A stretch of 64,000 nucleotides of DNA from Epinephelus fuscoguttatus. Its lineage: Eukaryota; Chordata; Actinopteri; Perciformes; Serranidae. Each line of letters begins with the position of its first letter. The first letter of the stretch is position 1. The position numbers and the translations under genes were made by a program. Below the pieces are notes generated by a model. That model saw nothing but the letters and a program-made list of their open reading frames with translations. It made no database searches and was not told the DNA's origin. Positions 50,301 through 62,255 of this stretch are shown piece after piece. The stretch is taken from positions 21,899,437 through 21,963,436 of the forward strand of contig NC_064763.1 in the NCBI RefSeq assembly GCF_011397635.1, read 5' to 3'.

Positions 50301-53300
50301 TTAACATTCATCCACACCACACCACTTCTGTCATGTTATTACAGACTATATCACAAAGGGGTGCCAGTGATCGGCACATCGGGGTGATACTGTACTGTGC
50401 ATTAGCATGTTCAGTGTGTTAACATTTATATACCTGTAATGTCGACAATGTATCTCCTTCTGCTTTTGCGTCTAAATGCTGCGTGAAAGCAGCGGGGATA
50501 AGGAGTCAGCCTCCAGTGAGTTTTTTGCTCATCCCTGTGATCAGCACACCTGCTTTCGAATGTGCGTTAGCATGTTGGGTGTTTTTCTATTCACATCCCC
50601 TAAAATGGCGAAGTGAGGCTGGCACAGCAGCCCCTTCTCATGCACAGGGCTCTCCCCAGACATCATCATTGACAACTTTCCTGTACCCTTCTCCGGCCAT
50701 GTCAAGAGTCTTGGTGTCATTCTGGACAGCACTCTTTCATTCGAACCACACATAAATAACATTACCCGGACAGTTTTCTGCCACCTCCATAACATTTTCA
50801 GACTCCGCCCGTCATTGTCCCAGTCCAGCACTGAGGTCTTGGTCCATGCATTTGTTATATCCAGTATTGACTACTGTAATGCAGTTCTCTCTGGCCTTCC
50901 CACCAAACTCATTAACAGGCTTCAAATCATTCAAAACTCAGCTTCCTGGATCATTACACGCACCAAATGATCCAACCACATCACCCCCATTCTCATCCAA
51001 CTACACTGGCTCCCTGTTCAATACTGAATTGACTACAAAAACCTTCTGCTCACTTTCAAAGCCCTCTACAGCGTAGCCCCCACCTATCTCTCTGATCTCC
51101 TCCAGGAGTACACCCCCTCCTGCTCCCTGCGCTCTTCCTCTGCTTGTCTCCTGACCATCCCCACCTCACGCCTTGGCACCATGGCTGCCAGGGCTTTCAG
51201 CTACACTGCCCCCGGGCTCTTGAGATCCCTGCCCCTACACATCAAACAGTCTGACAGCATAACATCCTTCAAATCCCATCTCAAAACCCACCTGTTCAAG
51301 CTGGCTCATGCACTTTAACACTGACTGTCCCCTCTGCCCTTTGCCCTCTGTTTTCACAAATGAAAAAAGGAACTTAGATTGTCCTGGCAAAACCTTTTTT
51401 TTATACCCATTCTTAAGACAAACACAGGAGAGGAAACAATTAAGATCAGACTTAGAAAATGGATCACCAGAATTTTTGTTTTTCTCACTTGCCTTTAGGG
51501 CTTCCATAGATTTAAATGTGACAGTTAAAAATGACTGTTTAGAATGACTTACATACTGTGAGGAGAATGTTGGGACATTTGTCCTCTTATGCGCTGTGCT
51601 GCCACTTGCATATCAATCCAGCTCAGTGGTCTTACGTTTGGTGGTAAAACAGTTCATTTGAGCATTTACTTACTTAATTTCCCATCTCTGCCAAAAACCA
51701 CTGCACATCCTGTTTGGTTCCGGAGACTGAATAAGGCCACTCTGGCACTGTGTGTGGCACCTTCCAGCTTCTTGTTCAACAGACTTCACTAACAGACTGT
51801 ATAAAAGAAGTTGACGTAGCCTCCGGTTCTGTAAAGGGAAGCCAATGCAGAAATGCCTTGCACCTGCATTTTTCCTAATGGCCAGCAGGGGGTGATGCCA
51901 GTGGTTGTAAAAAGAAGTGAGATTGTATACAAGTTTCACTTGATTTCTTACCTCAGGTAACATTTTACTGATGAGTTTTTGGCCTCAATAGCTAGTTTTA
52001 AGTCTTTATCAATACAGCATGATGTTCAGTTTGCAAATGATGTCCCATTTGGGTCAAATAGACCAGAAAGCAGGGTATGCTTTCAGGTGTGGCTACCTTT
52101 TGATTGACAAATCACTGCCGTGACCACCTGTCAATCATGATAGAGATGTAGCAATGAGTAACCTCCCCAGCTCCACCCTCTCGTCCAAATATGGTCACTT
52201 CTGGCTCCAAAAACTAGATGGCGACTGCCAAAATCCCAAACTCGATCCTGGATCGTTGAGTAAAAGTGGGAGTGTTTTGAATTACTTTTTCTTTTTACTT
52301 TTAGTATGTACTGCAGCTGTCCTTAAAATGTATGTACTGTTCCATGCAGTATGCACACAGTCGGGACATACTACTTCCTCATAACGTTACACCCTGAACT
52401 TTGACCCTCCTACTCATATATCCGTCACCATGGAGATAAAACAAAACGCTGTACACCAAGCTCACCAGAGACAGAGGTCAACCTGCAAAGCTCTGATGTT
52501 TTTATTTTGCAGTAAGTAATAACTGCATACATTGTAAATACTAACAATATTATATTCACAATAGTAAAATTACAGAGGCTACACATTTCTCTGTCGTTGT
52601 TATTTAATACTAGTGCCCTTTAGTTGTCGGTTATATTCATGATTATTTTGTTTACTTAAACAATAAATATTCCTATATTACTAAATCAAGTGCTCATCAG
52701 TCCCTTGAATGCTCTGTCATCCGTCATTGCAACTTCTGACAGCCGTCAATAAGCTGTCAATGAGCTGTCAAGCTGTTATCTGTTTGCGGCTCAGTCGATG
52801 TGACGCTGTGCAGAGGACTGTGGGTCAGAATGGCCAGAAAAGCATGCTGACTTGCATACTGCAAAATCCAACCAGGTGTAATAGGACATCCTGGTATTTC
52901 TGGCACGCTGCATTTAACATACTATGTATTGGGACATACTAAATCTTTCTCTGGCTTACTATATAGTATGGTAGTATGGGTATTGGAACGCACAGATTAT
53001 GATTTCAGGTTGTCCATCAGGAATGCCTTGAGGGAATTTCTTCAACTCTGGCACAAATATTCACTTGGACTTAACAATAATGATCAGATTTTGGTGGACA
53101 AAGGTCACTGTGACCTCACGAAACATGTTTTTGTTAGAATTCAAATGGCAATTATGACAAAAAATTCACACACATGACTCAAAGCATGAAGTGATGACAT
53201 TTTATATCCAAAAGGTCAGAGGTGAGCTTCACTGTGACATCATAATGCTCTGCAAAAACACTTGCCTGTCCATTATTCAACATCATATTTCAGGAACAGA

Positions 53301-54367
53301 GGGGGAGACAGTTGGTCAGACACTGAATTGGTGACACTCATTTTGAAACTGTGTTGATTGTATAGATCTTCTGTGCTGCTGGGTTGAAGATGTGTGTGAA
53401 GCCTCCACATTTTGCCAAAAAATACATTTCAGTCAGGAGCACTGTTATTAGAGAAAACTTTATTTCTATTTGCAGTATTTTATTTGGCGGTATGGCTCTG
53501 TTCTGGGGCCTCTCTGCCTTTCCTAGGCCTACGCAGAAAGCCTCTTCGTGGAAAGCCTAAGGCAGAGAGAGCACACCTCTCTGCCCTTCCATGCGCCTAC
53601 ATTGAAAGAGTAAGGCAGGGAAAGCAGCAGCAAAGACCTCCCTGGGAACAGAACAGAGCAGCATCAATGACAAACAGAAATGACATTGATAAGTAGCAGG
53701 AATTGTTATAGTTTTTTTTTTCCATCTCTTTTATTTCCTCTCCTGTTGTCAGAAAATAATTCTGTTTTTATACATAAAGTTGAATTTTCCATCAGTGACG
53801 AAATAGTAATAGAAGTAGTTTTAATGGAACGGAGGTTTTTCCAGGATGCTAACAATGTTGGGGATGCTGTTTTTTGTGTGTTGTTCAGGCATGGAGTTCC
53901 CTCCCTGTACAGTGGAAGTTTTCCGGGTCTCGGAGAGGGTTGACTACCCCAGAGACACCAATGGAAACATCATTGCCATGGTGCACCCCAATCTGCAGGT
54001 AAAAGTCTGAATGATGCCTGCCTTCACTACACACATATCTAACCTACTGAACCTGTAAATATGAATTAATATGAAAGAGGAAATGAGACATCTTTGGTTG
54101 ATGTGGGAGTATATTATTTTAGTTTGGGTATCATACTCAAGTTTCTTTTCCTGTGGTTATTGCTTGTTGTTTCAGGACTGTGACTGGGAACCGCTGAACC
54201 CGGGTGACCCTATGTTCCAAACATTTGACGGGAAGACCATCCACTACCAAGGCTCAGGGACTGTGTATCCCACTTTTATTAATGAGGCCGCCTATTATGA
54301 AAAACAACAGGCATTTGTAACCACCCGGCGGGAAACCTTGGTAGCGAGCGCCATCAGAAAAGCATGA
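42338..54367 (+). CDS. aspa: Aspartoacylase (N-acetylaspartate amidohydrolase), complete
   Basis: Cytosolic zinc enzyme that hydrolyses N-acetyl-L-aspartate to acetate and aspartate, supplying acetate for myelin lipid in oligodendrocytes; loss in humans causes Canavan disease. Exons: 42338-42585, 45808-46003, 48768-48861, 48990-49097, 53889-53998, 54176-54367. Total 948 nt, 315 residues plus stop (human 313), in the same six-exon plan. Zinc ligands are His25 and Glu28 in GGTHGNE and His120 in FDLHNTTSN. Other active-site equivalents are present: the TDLNR loop, Arg172 (STSRS), Glu182 (GLEVGPQ) and Tyr292 (EAAYYEK). Glu289 and Ala309 match human Glu285 and Ala305, two well-known Canavan sites. 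The ATG at 42338 gives an N-terminus of normal length; an upstream in-frame GTG (42284) was not used. A GT microsatellite touches the exon 2 acceptor. Intron 4 (4.8 kb) holds a dead L2 fragment. Confidence 0.97.
43403..43442. repeat. (GT)n microsatellite in aspa intron 1
   Basis: About 18 GT units. Confidence 0.85.
43740..43860. repeat. Common teleost interspersed repeat fragment
   Basis: Contains TTTATAAAGCCCAATATCAC and GCCTCACAGGGCTTTACAGC, a sequence I recognise as abundant in fish genomes; its class is uncertain. Confidence 0.5.
44053..44094. repeat. (AAAT)n microsatellite
   Basis: Ten or so AAAT units in an AT-rich stretch of aspa intron 1. Confidence 0.8.
44330..44389. repeat. Compound (TG)n(TA)n microsatellite
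   Basis: About 9 TG units followed by about 18 TA units. Confidence 0.85.
45776..45800. repeat. (GT)n microsatellite abutting the aspa exon 2 acceptor
   Basis: About 12 GT units end 7 nt before the splice junction; only CCCGCAG separates the repeat from exon 2 (45808). Confidence 0.9.
46271..46683 (-). pseudogene. RTE-type LINE fragment in aspa intron 2
   Basis: Minus-strand frames carry [30 protein letters not shown]-like sequence and [12 protein letters not shown], then [20 protein letters not shown], the C-terminal region of RTE-like LINEs. A frameshift splits it. It is a second copy of the family at 32230-32625. Confidence 0.75.
48540..48677. mobile_element. Fragment of the TTAA-flanked MITE, inverted, in aspa intron 2
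   Basis: Ends CCTAAATCCTACACACTGAAG followed by CTTTAA, the inverted form of the end at 22165; internal sequence (GCTCATTCTA, then TTATTTTCAGG) also matches the complement of that copy. Confidence 0.65.
50137..50260. repeat. Possible dispersed repeat
   Basis: GGGGGTAACGTGTTACAAAAG followed by TAACTTAGTGGTAATATTAC resembles a repeat family I have seen in fish; no boundaries are defined. Confidence 0.35.
50634..51318 (+). pseudogene. Dead L2-type LINE fragment in aspa intron 4
   Basis: The frame reads [37 protein letters not shown] and a final [12 protein letters not shown], homologous to the L2 piece at 10441. In-frame stops (for example 50968-50970 and 51025-51027) show it is inactive. Confidence 0.8.
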
Positions 54368-55286
54368 AAACGAGATGGTGGGGCTAACAGCAATCGTGTG
54401 TTAGCCACAGAAACAATCTGTGTATAGAATTTGCACTTTGTTCTGTTAGCTAATGACAGACTTTCCTCACATAATGACTAGATGCCATCTTTTACACACT
54501 GATTTTAGTTTTCTATGCATTTACTATCAGAGAATCTATTAACTATGCAAAGAATATTTGTGAAGGCTCTGCTCAGAGTCACTGTGAAAGTCTTTGATCT
54601 GAAGACTGGTAAATTGCTGTGGTAAGTATTTATGATACTGTTGTTATTTAAAAGATATATTTACATTAAATCAACTAAGTTTTAATAATATGAAAGGCCA
54701 AGCCTAACCATTGATGGCTTACGAATCATCACACAACACTCACTACTGCTCAGGACGGCCATTTTGGATCATAACCTCCAACTCTTGACCCAAAACTGTA
54801 GTTGTTTGTCTTCTTGAAATATATTTGTAACATCTTTGGGAGGGTGTTTGTGGCCTTTGATACTACCTACCTACCTGTAACTCCAGTGGTTGCATCTGTG
54901 GTGCTGTCCTATTGTTGCCTTAATAGATATTTCAGAAAAAAATTGCACAACAAATTTGGAGTGAAACTATATGTGATATTATTTTGATAAGAAATGGTAT
55001 ACGTTCTCAAAACAAATGGGATGCAGTTTGAAACATGTTTTATAATGATATATTTGTGTCTATTTTGATATACTTGTACTGTATCTTTGGTTTTAAGTGA
55101 TGTATGAGATCGTTGAATCGTGGAAAGCATACGTACTGTCTAATATTTTCACGTCTTTGTTGTGTCTAAGTGTATCACTGTGGTCTTACAGTAATTCATT
55201 TTTCAGTTAGCAATATTTTTGGTAGCACCATTTATATGATTAGCAATGTTTACTGTCTTTTAAAGTCCTGTGGAAATTTTCCGATC

Positions 55287-55292
55287 AATAAA
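55287..55292 (+). terminator. aspa: Polyadenylation signal AATAAA, aspa
   Basis: A canonical AATAAA about 920 nt after the aspa stop. It is followed 20-40 nt later by a strong GT-rich element (GTGGTTTTGTGCTGTTTG), the classical arrangement for cleavage. This sets the probable 3' UTR at 54368 to about 55310. Confidence 0.7.
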
Positions 55293-55370
55293 TATAGTAC
55301 TATGCCAGACTGTGGTTTTGTGCTGTTTGTAGCTGAACCCAAAGCCCAGTCACTAGAAGGAAAGGTTGTA

Positions 55371-55943
55371 GGGGAGACCGGGATTGGTTGTCACATGACT
55401 TTGTTGTCACAGTGCTTATTACAGCCACACTAGAGGGCGCTGTGACATTATGTTGATATCAAACATAATTATTCATGTTGCTGTTTTTTTTTTTATTAAA
55501 AGCTTGTAGGTAATTAGTCATTTAAAAATCAAACACTTATTAAAAAGTTGAAGGTTATAGCTTTGATTTGGGTCAACTTTTAGCTAGCAAGCTAAAGCCA
55601 TGTGGTAGCTAGCTTAAAATGTTTGTGAAGAGGTCAGCTGGGTAAGGTTGTCACATGTTACAGTTCAGAAAGACAGTCAGCATAGCAAACATGTTATCAA
55701 CCATATTTTCTCAGGTGTTTTCTGCTCTGAAACCCCATTGATAACCACAAGGACAAGTTGTCACGATGTGTCGTTGATGGGTAATAACCTCTTGTTACAA
55801 TAAGTTGTAAAAATAAAAGGGATATGCATTTCAAGCCTGGACCTTAAGCTTTCATTTAATGTAGGAATGACTATTGAAAGATGTTTGATGATGAGAAATT
55901 CGCAAAAGAGTAAAAAGTGTGACAACCAACCCCGGTCTCCCCC
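55371..55943. mobile_element. MITE with GGGGAGACCGGG ends
   Basis: The left end GGGGAGACCGGGATTGGTTG and the complement of the right end (GGGGAGACCGGGGTTGGTTG) are inverted over about 27 nt and continue into TCACA. The element is 573 nt without a coding frame. Confidence 0.7.
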
Positions 55944-56774
55944 ACGTTTCTGCAAACCATGACAACGTTATATTTGCACATTTAATACATATCAGGGGAT
56001 GGTGGACTGCGTAATACTGCAGACAACTGTTCCAGACCAACACACAGCAAAACCTGTTGTGATTTTGCTGTGAGCGGCTGTTTTTTATCCAGGTGTCTCT
56101 GTGTCTCCAGAGGGGATTGTGCCACCCAGACTGGATGTCTTCCTAACCATAACCAGGTGGTTTTTGGGCCTAAACCTAACCATGGATTGACCTCAGCATT
56201 GTTGAAACACAGAGTATGAACGTATCAGCAACAGAACATCGAATCCTAATGTAGAACCCTCAGTGGTTTGCAGAAATGAACAGTGCCAACACTTTTTCTG
56301 GCACTTGGGTTGGCACCCTTCATACTCTGTTGCTTTGACTTGTCATGTTTGTTTTGTAGCACCTTTGAGCCACAAGAGGGCAGCACACACCCACTGACTG
56401 CAGTCCTCTCCATGGTGCACTCTGCTGCAGCATAGATTTTATAGTTGCAGATTGTCAGAGCTAGATCTTTGGCTCAATACATTAAAGCCAGCATGAAGTC
56501 ATTGAAGGTATGACTACTTAAACACTACTTATACACATGCACATTCATCATGAACTATGTAAGGGACATAAGAAAGTTGTTAGGGGTCTAGGGCACCATA
56601 CTCCTAACAACTTAGCGCAAGCAGAAAAATGTGAACCCTCAGATATATCAGGGATCTTTCCAATGTTTTATTTCCAACACTTCTAGTTGCATGTATACCA
56701 GAAATTTTTTCTTAGCCATAAAGTTACTGGAGCCTTAAACATCAACATGAATCACCAGAAATAACGTTTGCCTC

Positions 56775-57052
56775 GTGCGTTTCTGCAAACCATGGATATA
56801 TTACATTTGTTATTGTAGTGGATATGTTGAAACTCTACTTTTCAGCAACACTGTGGCCAACCTGTGGTTAGGTTTAGGGACAAAAATCACTTGGGTAGGA
56901 TTAAAAAAAAGATTGTGTTACCAGTTAGGGTGAGTTCTTTGCAGAGGCCAGGGTTCAGTCCTGACTGATTCTGACCTGCAGCCCTTTACTGTATGTCATT
57001 GCCCCCTCTTTCCCACCTTTTCTGTCAATCTACAGCTGTTTAATCAAAAAAG

Positions 57053-57113
<61 letters not shown>

Positions 57114-57545
57114 AAGCTTAAGAAAAACGCTTTTTGTGCCACCATCCTGGCAGGACACACAACGTCTCTGTGAAAGACAACCTTTCATCGTAGCACTATC
57201 TCGGCAGGAAATGCAGCAATGTCTTAATAAAAGACAACCATTTTTTATGGCACTATTGCAACAGGAAACACGTGATGTCCTGGTAAAAAACAGTCACTTC
57301 TTGTAGCACTATCCTCGCTGGGTCACTAAATAACACCCAGGTTTTGAAGCCACTGGAAACACAGCAGTGACTCACTATAAACCAACCCGTTTTGTTTGTT
57401 GGTCTTGAATAGTGGTCTGCAGCTTGCCAGACATCTTGCCATCTACCTCCTGATGACAAAATCAGCTTATATTAGAAACGTTGGTATGACCATATGAAAC
57501 TTACAAATGTAACATATTCGTGGTTTGCAGAAATGTACAATGCAA
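56775..57545. mobile_element. Composite inverted-repeat element with internal tandem repeats
   Basis: The left end CGTTTCTGCAAACCATGGAT and the complement of the right end (CATTTCTGCAAACCACGAAT) are inverted, each followed by a TATTACATTTGT-like stretch. Inside are a (CA)n array (57057-57111) and 3-4 copies of a unit near 60 nt (57132-57330; landmarks GCACTAT, CAGGAAAC, AAGACAACC). A shorter pair of similar ends lies at about 55944 and 56275. Confidence 0.6.
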
Positions 57546-57734
57546 ACATTTTTGTCTGGCAACTGGGCTGCAACACAGCCAAGGAATAGTTGCCACATCA
57601 CTGTAAGCTTATCAGCTGACCACCTAATAGTACACCTTATCTTATGCAACTTAGTAAATTACAACATATCTCAAATACTTTGTGCAAATATTGGAGGATT
57701 ACAATCTTTCCATCTAATCAGAATTGACATTTTT

Positions 57735-58035
57735 AAAAATTTCTAAAGAGGCCACACACCATTAAACTAATGGAAGAGAGTTTCATTGTGTCAGAGCCAC
57801 AATCACCTTTTGTTTTGAATCCGGAGCGGAGGACAGCCAGTAGGTCCTGTTCAGAAGACCTAAGGGACCTACTGCCGATATATGGATGGAGAAGGTCACT
57901 GATGTATTCAGGTGCTTGACCGTGGATGGATCCATACGTGAGAATAAGTATCATCAAAGTGAATCCTGAACCTGATGGGAAGCCAGTGTAAAGAAACTAG
58001 AATGGGTGTGATGTGGGTTGACCTGTTGGACTTGG
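57735..58035 (-). pseudogene. Degenerate LINE fragment
   Basis: Minus-strand frames carry HITPILVSLHWLPIRFRIHF and HGQAPEYISDLLHPY separated by frameshifts, the pattern of the C-terminal region of L2-like reverse transcriptases. Confidence 0.6.
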
Positions 58036-58655
58036 TTAATACACATTTAGCAGAATACTGTGTGTTGTGTTGGGCAGAATTATATAAACACATTTTCATT
58101 ATTACAACATTTTTCTTTTTAAATTCTCCTTAATGAGAATCCAAGACTAATCTGTAAAGATCTCCTGTACTTCCCTGTCCCTCTCCTCCCCACTACATGC
58201 CAGCTTCAACTCCACTTTCATCCACACCTATATTCAAACACACACACACCTGCTCATACACATCTTCATCCACCCCCTCATCCACTGCCCTCCACCCCTT
58301 CATCAACTGGCCGCAGTTATCCATGGGCCAGAACCATCCAGAAAGCTTATACAACTATTGGTTACCCAATAAAAATAGAAACAAATCAACAACAAAGCAA
58401 ATAAACCAGCATAGGCTACCTAAAAGCCAACGAAAAATACATACACACCAGAAACACTATAAAAACCATCGCCCCGACTTTGGCGGACTCCAATAATTTC
58501 AGGATAGTTTGCCTCCAGAAGAGAAATGTTGACAGCGTGTTTACTTATTGTACAACACTTTTCAGGACAAGATCTGGTGTTGCTGAGTGGCAGTCTCTTC
58601 TGAGTACATTTTCTTAAACATGTAGGTTGAACATCATTGAACAAAACTGAACTGA

Positions 58656-59187
58656 CACTGTGTCTCAAATCACATACTTCTGTTAGTGCACTTCCATGTA
58701 GTATACTATGTGCACTATGTACTTATTGGCGTAGTGCATGAATTTCAAAAGGGTAGTGTTGTCTCAAACCAAACACGGCCGTTGTGCACTCACCTGAAAT
58801 GATGACCGCAAATTAGCTAGTTAGCAAACTAGCATTAGCATTCGCGTTATCGTTTGTGGTACCAAACCATTAAATCAAGTATAGTGGTGCTTAGTGCAAA
58901 AAACACGTATAACTTACATTTGTACAATGCAGCGACGTCACAGTTGCACATTCCTTAGCCGCCATTTCCAGTTTGAAAAGTGGTCCCTCGCTTTCCGCTA
59001 CGTAGCCAAGATGGCGACCATTGAGGGCGAGAAGTGTCCATAGTTCCACTCAACTTCTTGACCGTTTTGAGTGCACCCTCCCGGTACTCATAGTGCACTG
59101 CATTTTTCCATACTTCTCAGTGTGAACGCACTCATGCACTCAAAATATTAAGTGTAAGTACAGAAGTACGGGATTTGAGACACAGCA
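58656..59187. mobile_element. MITE with CTGTGTCTCAAATC ends
   Basis: Left CTGTGTCTCAAATCACATAC and the complement of the right end (CTGTGTCTCAAATCCCGTAC) are inverted copies; the element is about 530 nt. No target duplication was convincingly seen. Confidence 0.7.
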
Positions 59188-60317
59188 TGAGTCTTACACA
59201 AAGTCTGGTATTTGGGGTTTAATAAAGTGAAGCCACCTTGACGTTATAGTGGTGAATTTCTCTTGTTGTATTTTCTCCATTGTATATATTTGATGGACTA
59301 TGTCTATCCAATCTTCAGTTGAGGGAGCCCGGGGCTTCAATTACCTACAAGTTATGGCCTTCTTACATGCAGCCAATAGAGCTGTCCTTGGAGTGTGTTG
59401 CTGCATTCTCACGTATTTCATGTCCAGATCAAAACAGTGAGTTTGTTGTCTGATGAATTAAAGGACGTTGGGAATGAGATGTAAAGAATGCTGTCTGCTA
59501 ACTCCACTCTTTGTGAGTAGCGCTACCACCCTCCCCAGTCATGCCATTATCTCTGGACTGAGCTGAGACAGACACTTCTGTATTCCTGACTCTATAGAGC
59601 TCTAGATTAACCAGAAAAGTGCATTTCCTTTTATATCATGCCAGGCTTCTGATTATTAGTATTTCAGTTTCGTGACTACAGGCTGGTCATAGCCTTTTCC
59701 CATCTATTCATTACAGTAACCCAATCAGGGCTCTCAGGCCTGCAGCGAGTGCTGATCAATGATTCCTCCTGGCTACTGGAAGCTTTTAGCAGAATGATCT
59801 TTCAGTTCTGGGCAGGGATCCAAATGGGCACTCAAAAATACCAAGCGTCCATCTCTGCCTCCACCCTCCCCTATAGTTCTCTGTCCTTAGTGGTAACTTT
59901 CTTCCCTGTTGTATAGCATTACACCCGTGTTTTACTGGAAGTCTCATGCTTGGCTGCTAACCAAGCTTTTTTATCTGGATGCAGCTGCATGAATCCTGCA
60001 GAGATGAAGGTGACTGGGTTTTATGTTTCAACCTTTGAGTAATCGTCAATCATGAAAATCGCTATGATCAAAAGTTTTCAAGGTAAGACATTTTTCCATT
60101 GCTGTATTAAAAAATGTTTTATTATTGGATGTAAAGTATCTGTCTGTGTGCTACAAATCAAGAGGGCGGAAGAGGCGGAGAGAAGGTCATGTTTCTCACT
60201 AAAGATTATTCTGCAGTGATAAAATAGCATCAAAAACAAAGCGAGAGAATGAGGATGTGTTTATCTGCTGTGAGTTATGACTCGTGCCTGTATCTGATAA
60301 GCGTGTAAAAAGCACTG

Positions 60318-60318
<1 letters not shown>

Positions 60319-60348
<30 letters not shown>
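60319..60348. repeat. (GT)n microsatellite
   Basis: About 15 GT units; minus-strand His-Thr repeat frames here are artefacts. Confidence 0.85.
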
Positions 60349-60351
<3 letters not shown>

Positions 60352-60828
60352 TTGCGGTGTCAGTAAAGTGTTTCCTCTGAGGCCTGAGAGCGAGTAGCCT
60401 GTTAAACACGAGCACATTCAGAACTCTTCCCTTCCCTTGTGTCAAACCACCAGCTGGAGGCAAGGAGACCAGTCTCAGACAAGTTCTAGTCACAGTGCAG
60501 TCCTCTCACAGCACAGTCCTGTTTTGCAACAATGCAAGTTGGCAAATGAGTACTGGTATCTATGGGAAATGCCTGTCCATGCTGTTAAGACTTGAAGTCA
60601 AAGAGGACGCCTACAAATGGACCTGTGTAAACCCAAAACAGGAGGCTCTATAAGCCAGGCCTTCTTTGCAACCAAAGCATGTGTTGCAGCTTCCCTTGGA
60701 TATCATGATAGTCATATCAAATCTGTCGTGATGGGACAAAAATTTGTCATGGTGCAACTTTGTCACTAGTGCAGCTTGACTAGAAAACAATGACCAATAC
60801 ATTCATAACATTTTATTTGCTCTGTACT

Positions 60829-61113
60829 TTGAAGGCCCATTGTGTAGGATTTAGGGAAATACATTAGCAGGAACGGAACATAAACTACAATCGCTGTGCT
60901 TTCATTACCTTAGAACGAGCCATTTAGTCCACCATGTTGTTTCCACAGTGGCCCAGAACAGACAAACCAACAGTGGCTCTACATTGGGCAATAGCATTTC
61001 TGCATCAGCCACCATTGTTCTCCTACAGCTTGGCTGCTGGGAAAAGTTTCAGTTGGTTGCAATCTGCAATCTCACCACTAGATGCCACTAAATCCTACAC
61101 AACAAACCTTCAA
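60829..61113. mobile_element. Short copy of the TTAA-flanked MITE family
   Basis: Left AGGCCCATTGTGTAGGATTT and right TAAATCCTACACAACAAACC form the family's inverted ends; the flanks are TTGA and TCAA, possibly decayed TTAA. The interior has landmarks shared with the 22165 copy (CCATGTTG, GACAAACCAA, TTGCAATCTGCA, ACTAGATGC). Confidence 0.65.
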
Positions 61114-61123
61114 ATTGCATCTT

Positions 61124-62255
61124 TTAAAGGTCTGGTGTGTACAATTTAGGGAGGTTAAGGGTCTGTTTATACAGTTCCGTATATTTCTGAAAACAGGTTT
61201 TTATCTTTGCATTTGCACCTTACATTTACACGTAACCAGCGTTTTTCTTGACGGCTTCCAAAGTGAAAGTTTTTAAAAATATCCGTTTCTACGGAGACTT
61301 GTAAAACAGGATAGACAGAGATTTTTTTTGTTGTGCAACCCACTTTGCGCATGCCCATTAGATGCCCGGGAACCAGAACAACAATGGCAGATATATGCCG
61401 GGTTGTTTACGTTTTGTTAGCACTTTTGGGACTACTTACAAGCTTAAAATGAACTTAGCACTGCTGCATCAACATCACCACTACACTGGCGAACAAAGAT
61501 GTCTGCTGTGCCCAATATTACTAAGTGCATAGCAGCTAACTGTGCTACATAAGGTTAAAATGTAGTTTATCATTGTTTTTATCACTAGCACCAAGAGGAA
61601 AACAAATCACTGTGCATGCGCAGAATGTTCTTCTATGGTGTATTGAAACTTACTGGCCTGGCATGCTAATTGCAGCAAAAAGCTGCTGTTTTTGTGTTTT
61701 TTTTGTGTTAACAGGGATATTGTTTTCACAACTGATCGTGTAAACCCGGAATGTTTTTAATACGGGATAAATAAAAATCCGTTTTTATTTGTATTGGTAT
61801 CCGTGTAAACAAAGCCTTAGTGGTAAAGGTTGCAGACTGCAACCAGCTAAATGTTCTCGCTGTTAAAACTCCTTCAGTGTTCATTGATCAGTAAGTTTTT
61901 CCCAAGAGCTGACTTATCCGCAGAGGTCACTTCCTCTCCAGAACAAATGGACCTGGTGATTTGAAACAGTAAAAACAAATCATTGTTTTTTCAACACTGC
62001 TCATAGCAGACTGCTAACTACGGAGGCTGACACAAATAGGCAAATGGCAAATGGCAAATGGCTCAGTCAAGAATGTGTTTGGTTTATCCATTCTGGGCTA
62101 CTGTAGAAATATGGTGGTGCAACAGAGCAGATTCTGTGGACGAGGACCCACAACTATTCTTATTTTCAGGTAAAGAAAACTGAAGACAACACACTTACAT
62201 TGTATTAGATTCCACTTCTGCCAATATATATAAATCTTGCACACTGTACCTTTAA
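61124..62255. mobile_element. TTAA-flanked MITE, inverted copy, split by another element
   Basis: TTAA plus AGGTCTGGTGTGTACAATTT at the left and CTTGCACACTGTACCTTTAA at the right. The interior (GCAGACTGCAACCAGCT, CATTCTGGGCTACTGTAG) is the complement of the copy at 22165. A 664-nt insert lies at 61156-61819. Confidence 0.7.
61156..61819. mobile_element. Inverted-repeat element nested inside the 61124-62255 MITE
   Basis: The left end TAAGGGTCTGTTTATACAG and the complement of the right end (TAAGGCTTTGTTTACACGG) are inverted and run on into matching TTTTTAT-rich sequence. It has no coding frame. Confidence 0.65.

Noticed and set aside
52290-52990. Possible inverted-repeat element around GTATGTACTG and its distant complement
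   Set aside because: I could not align the two ends convincingly by eye.
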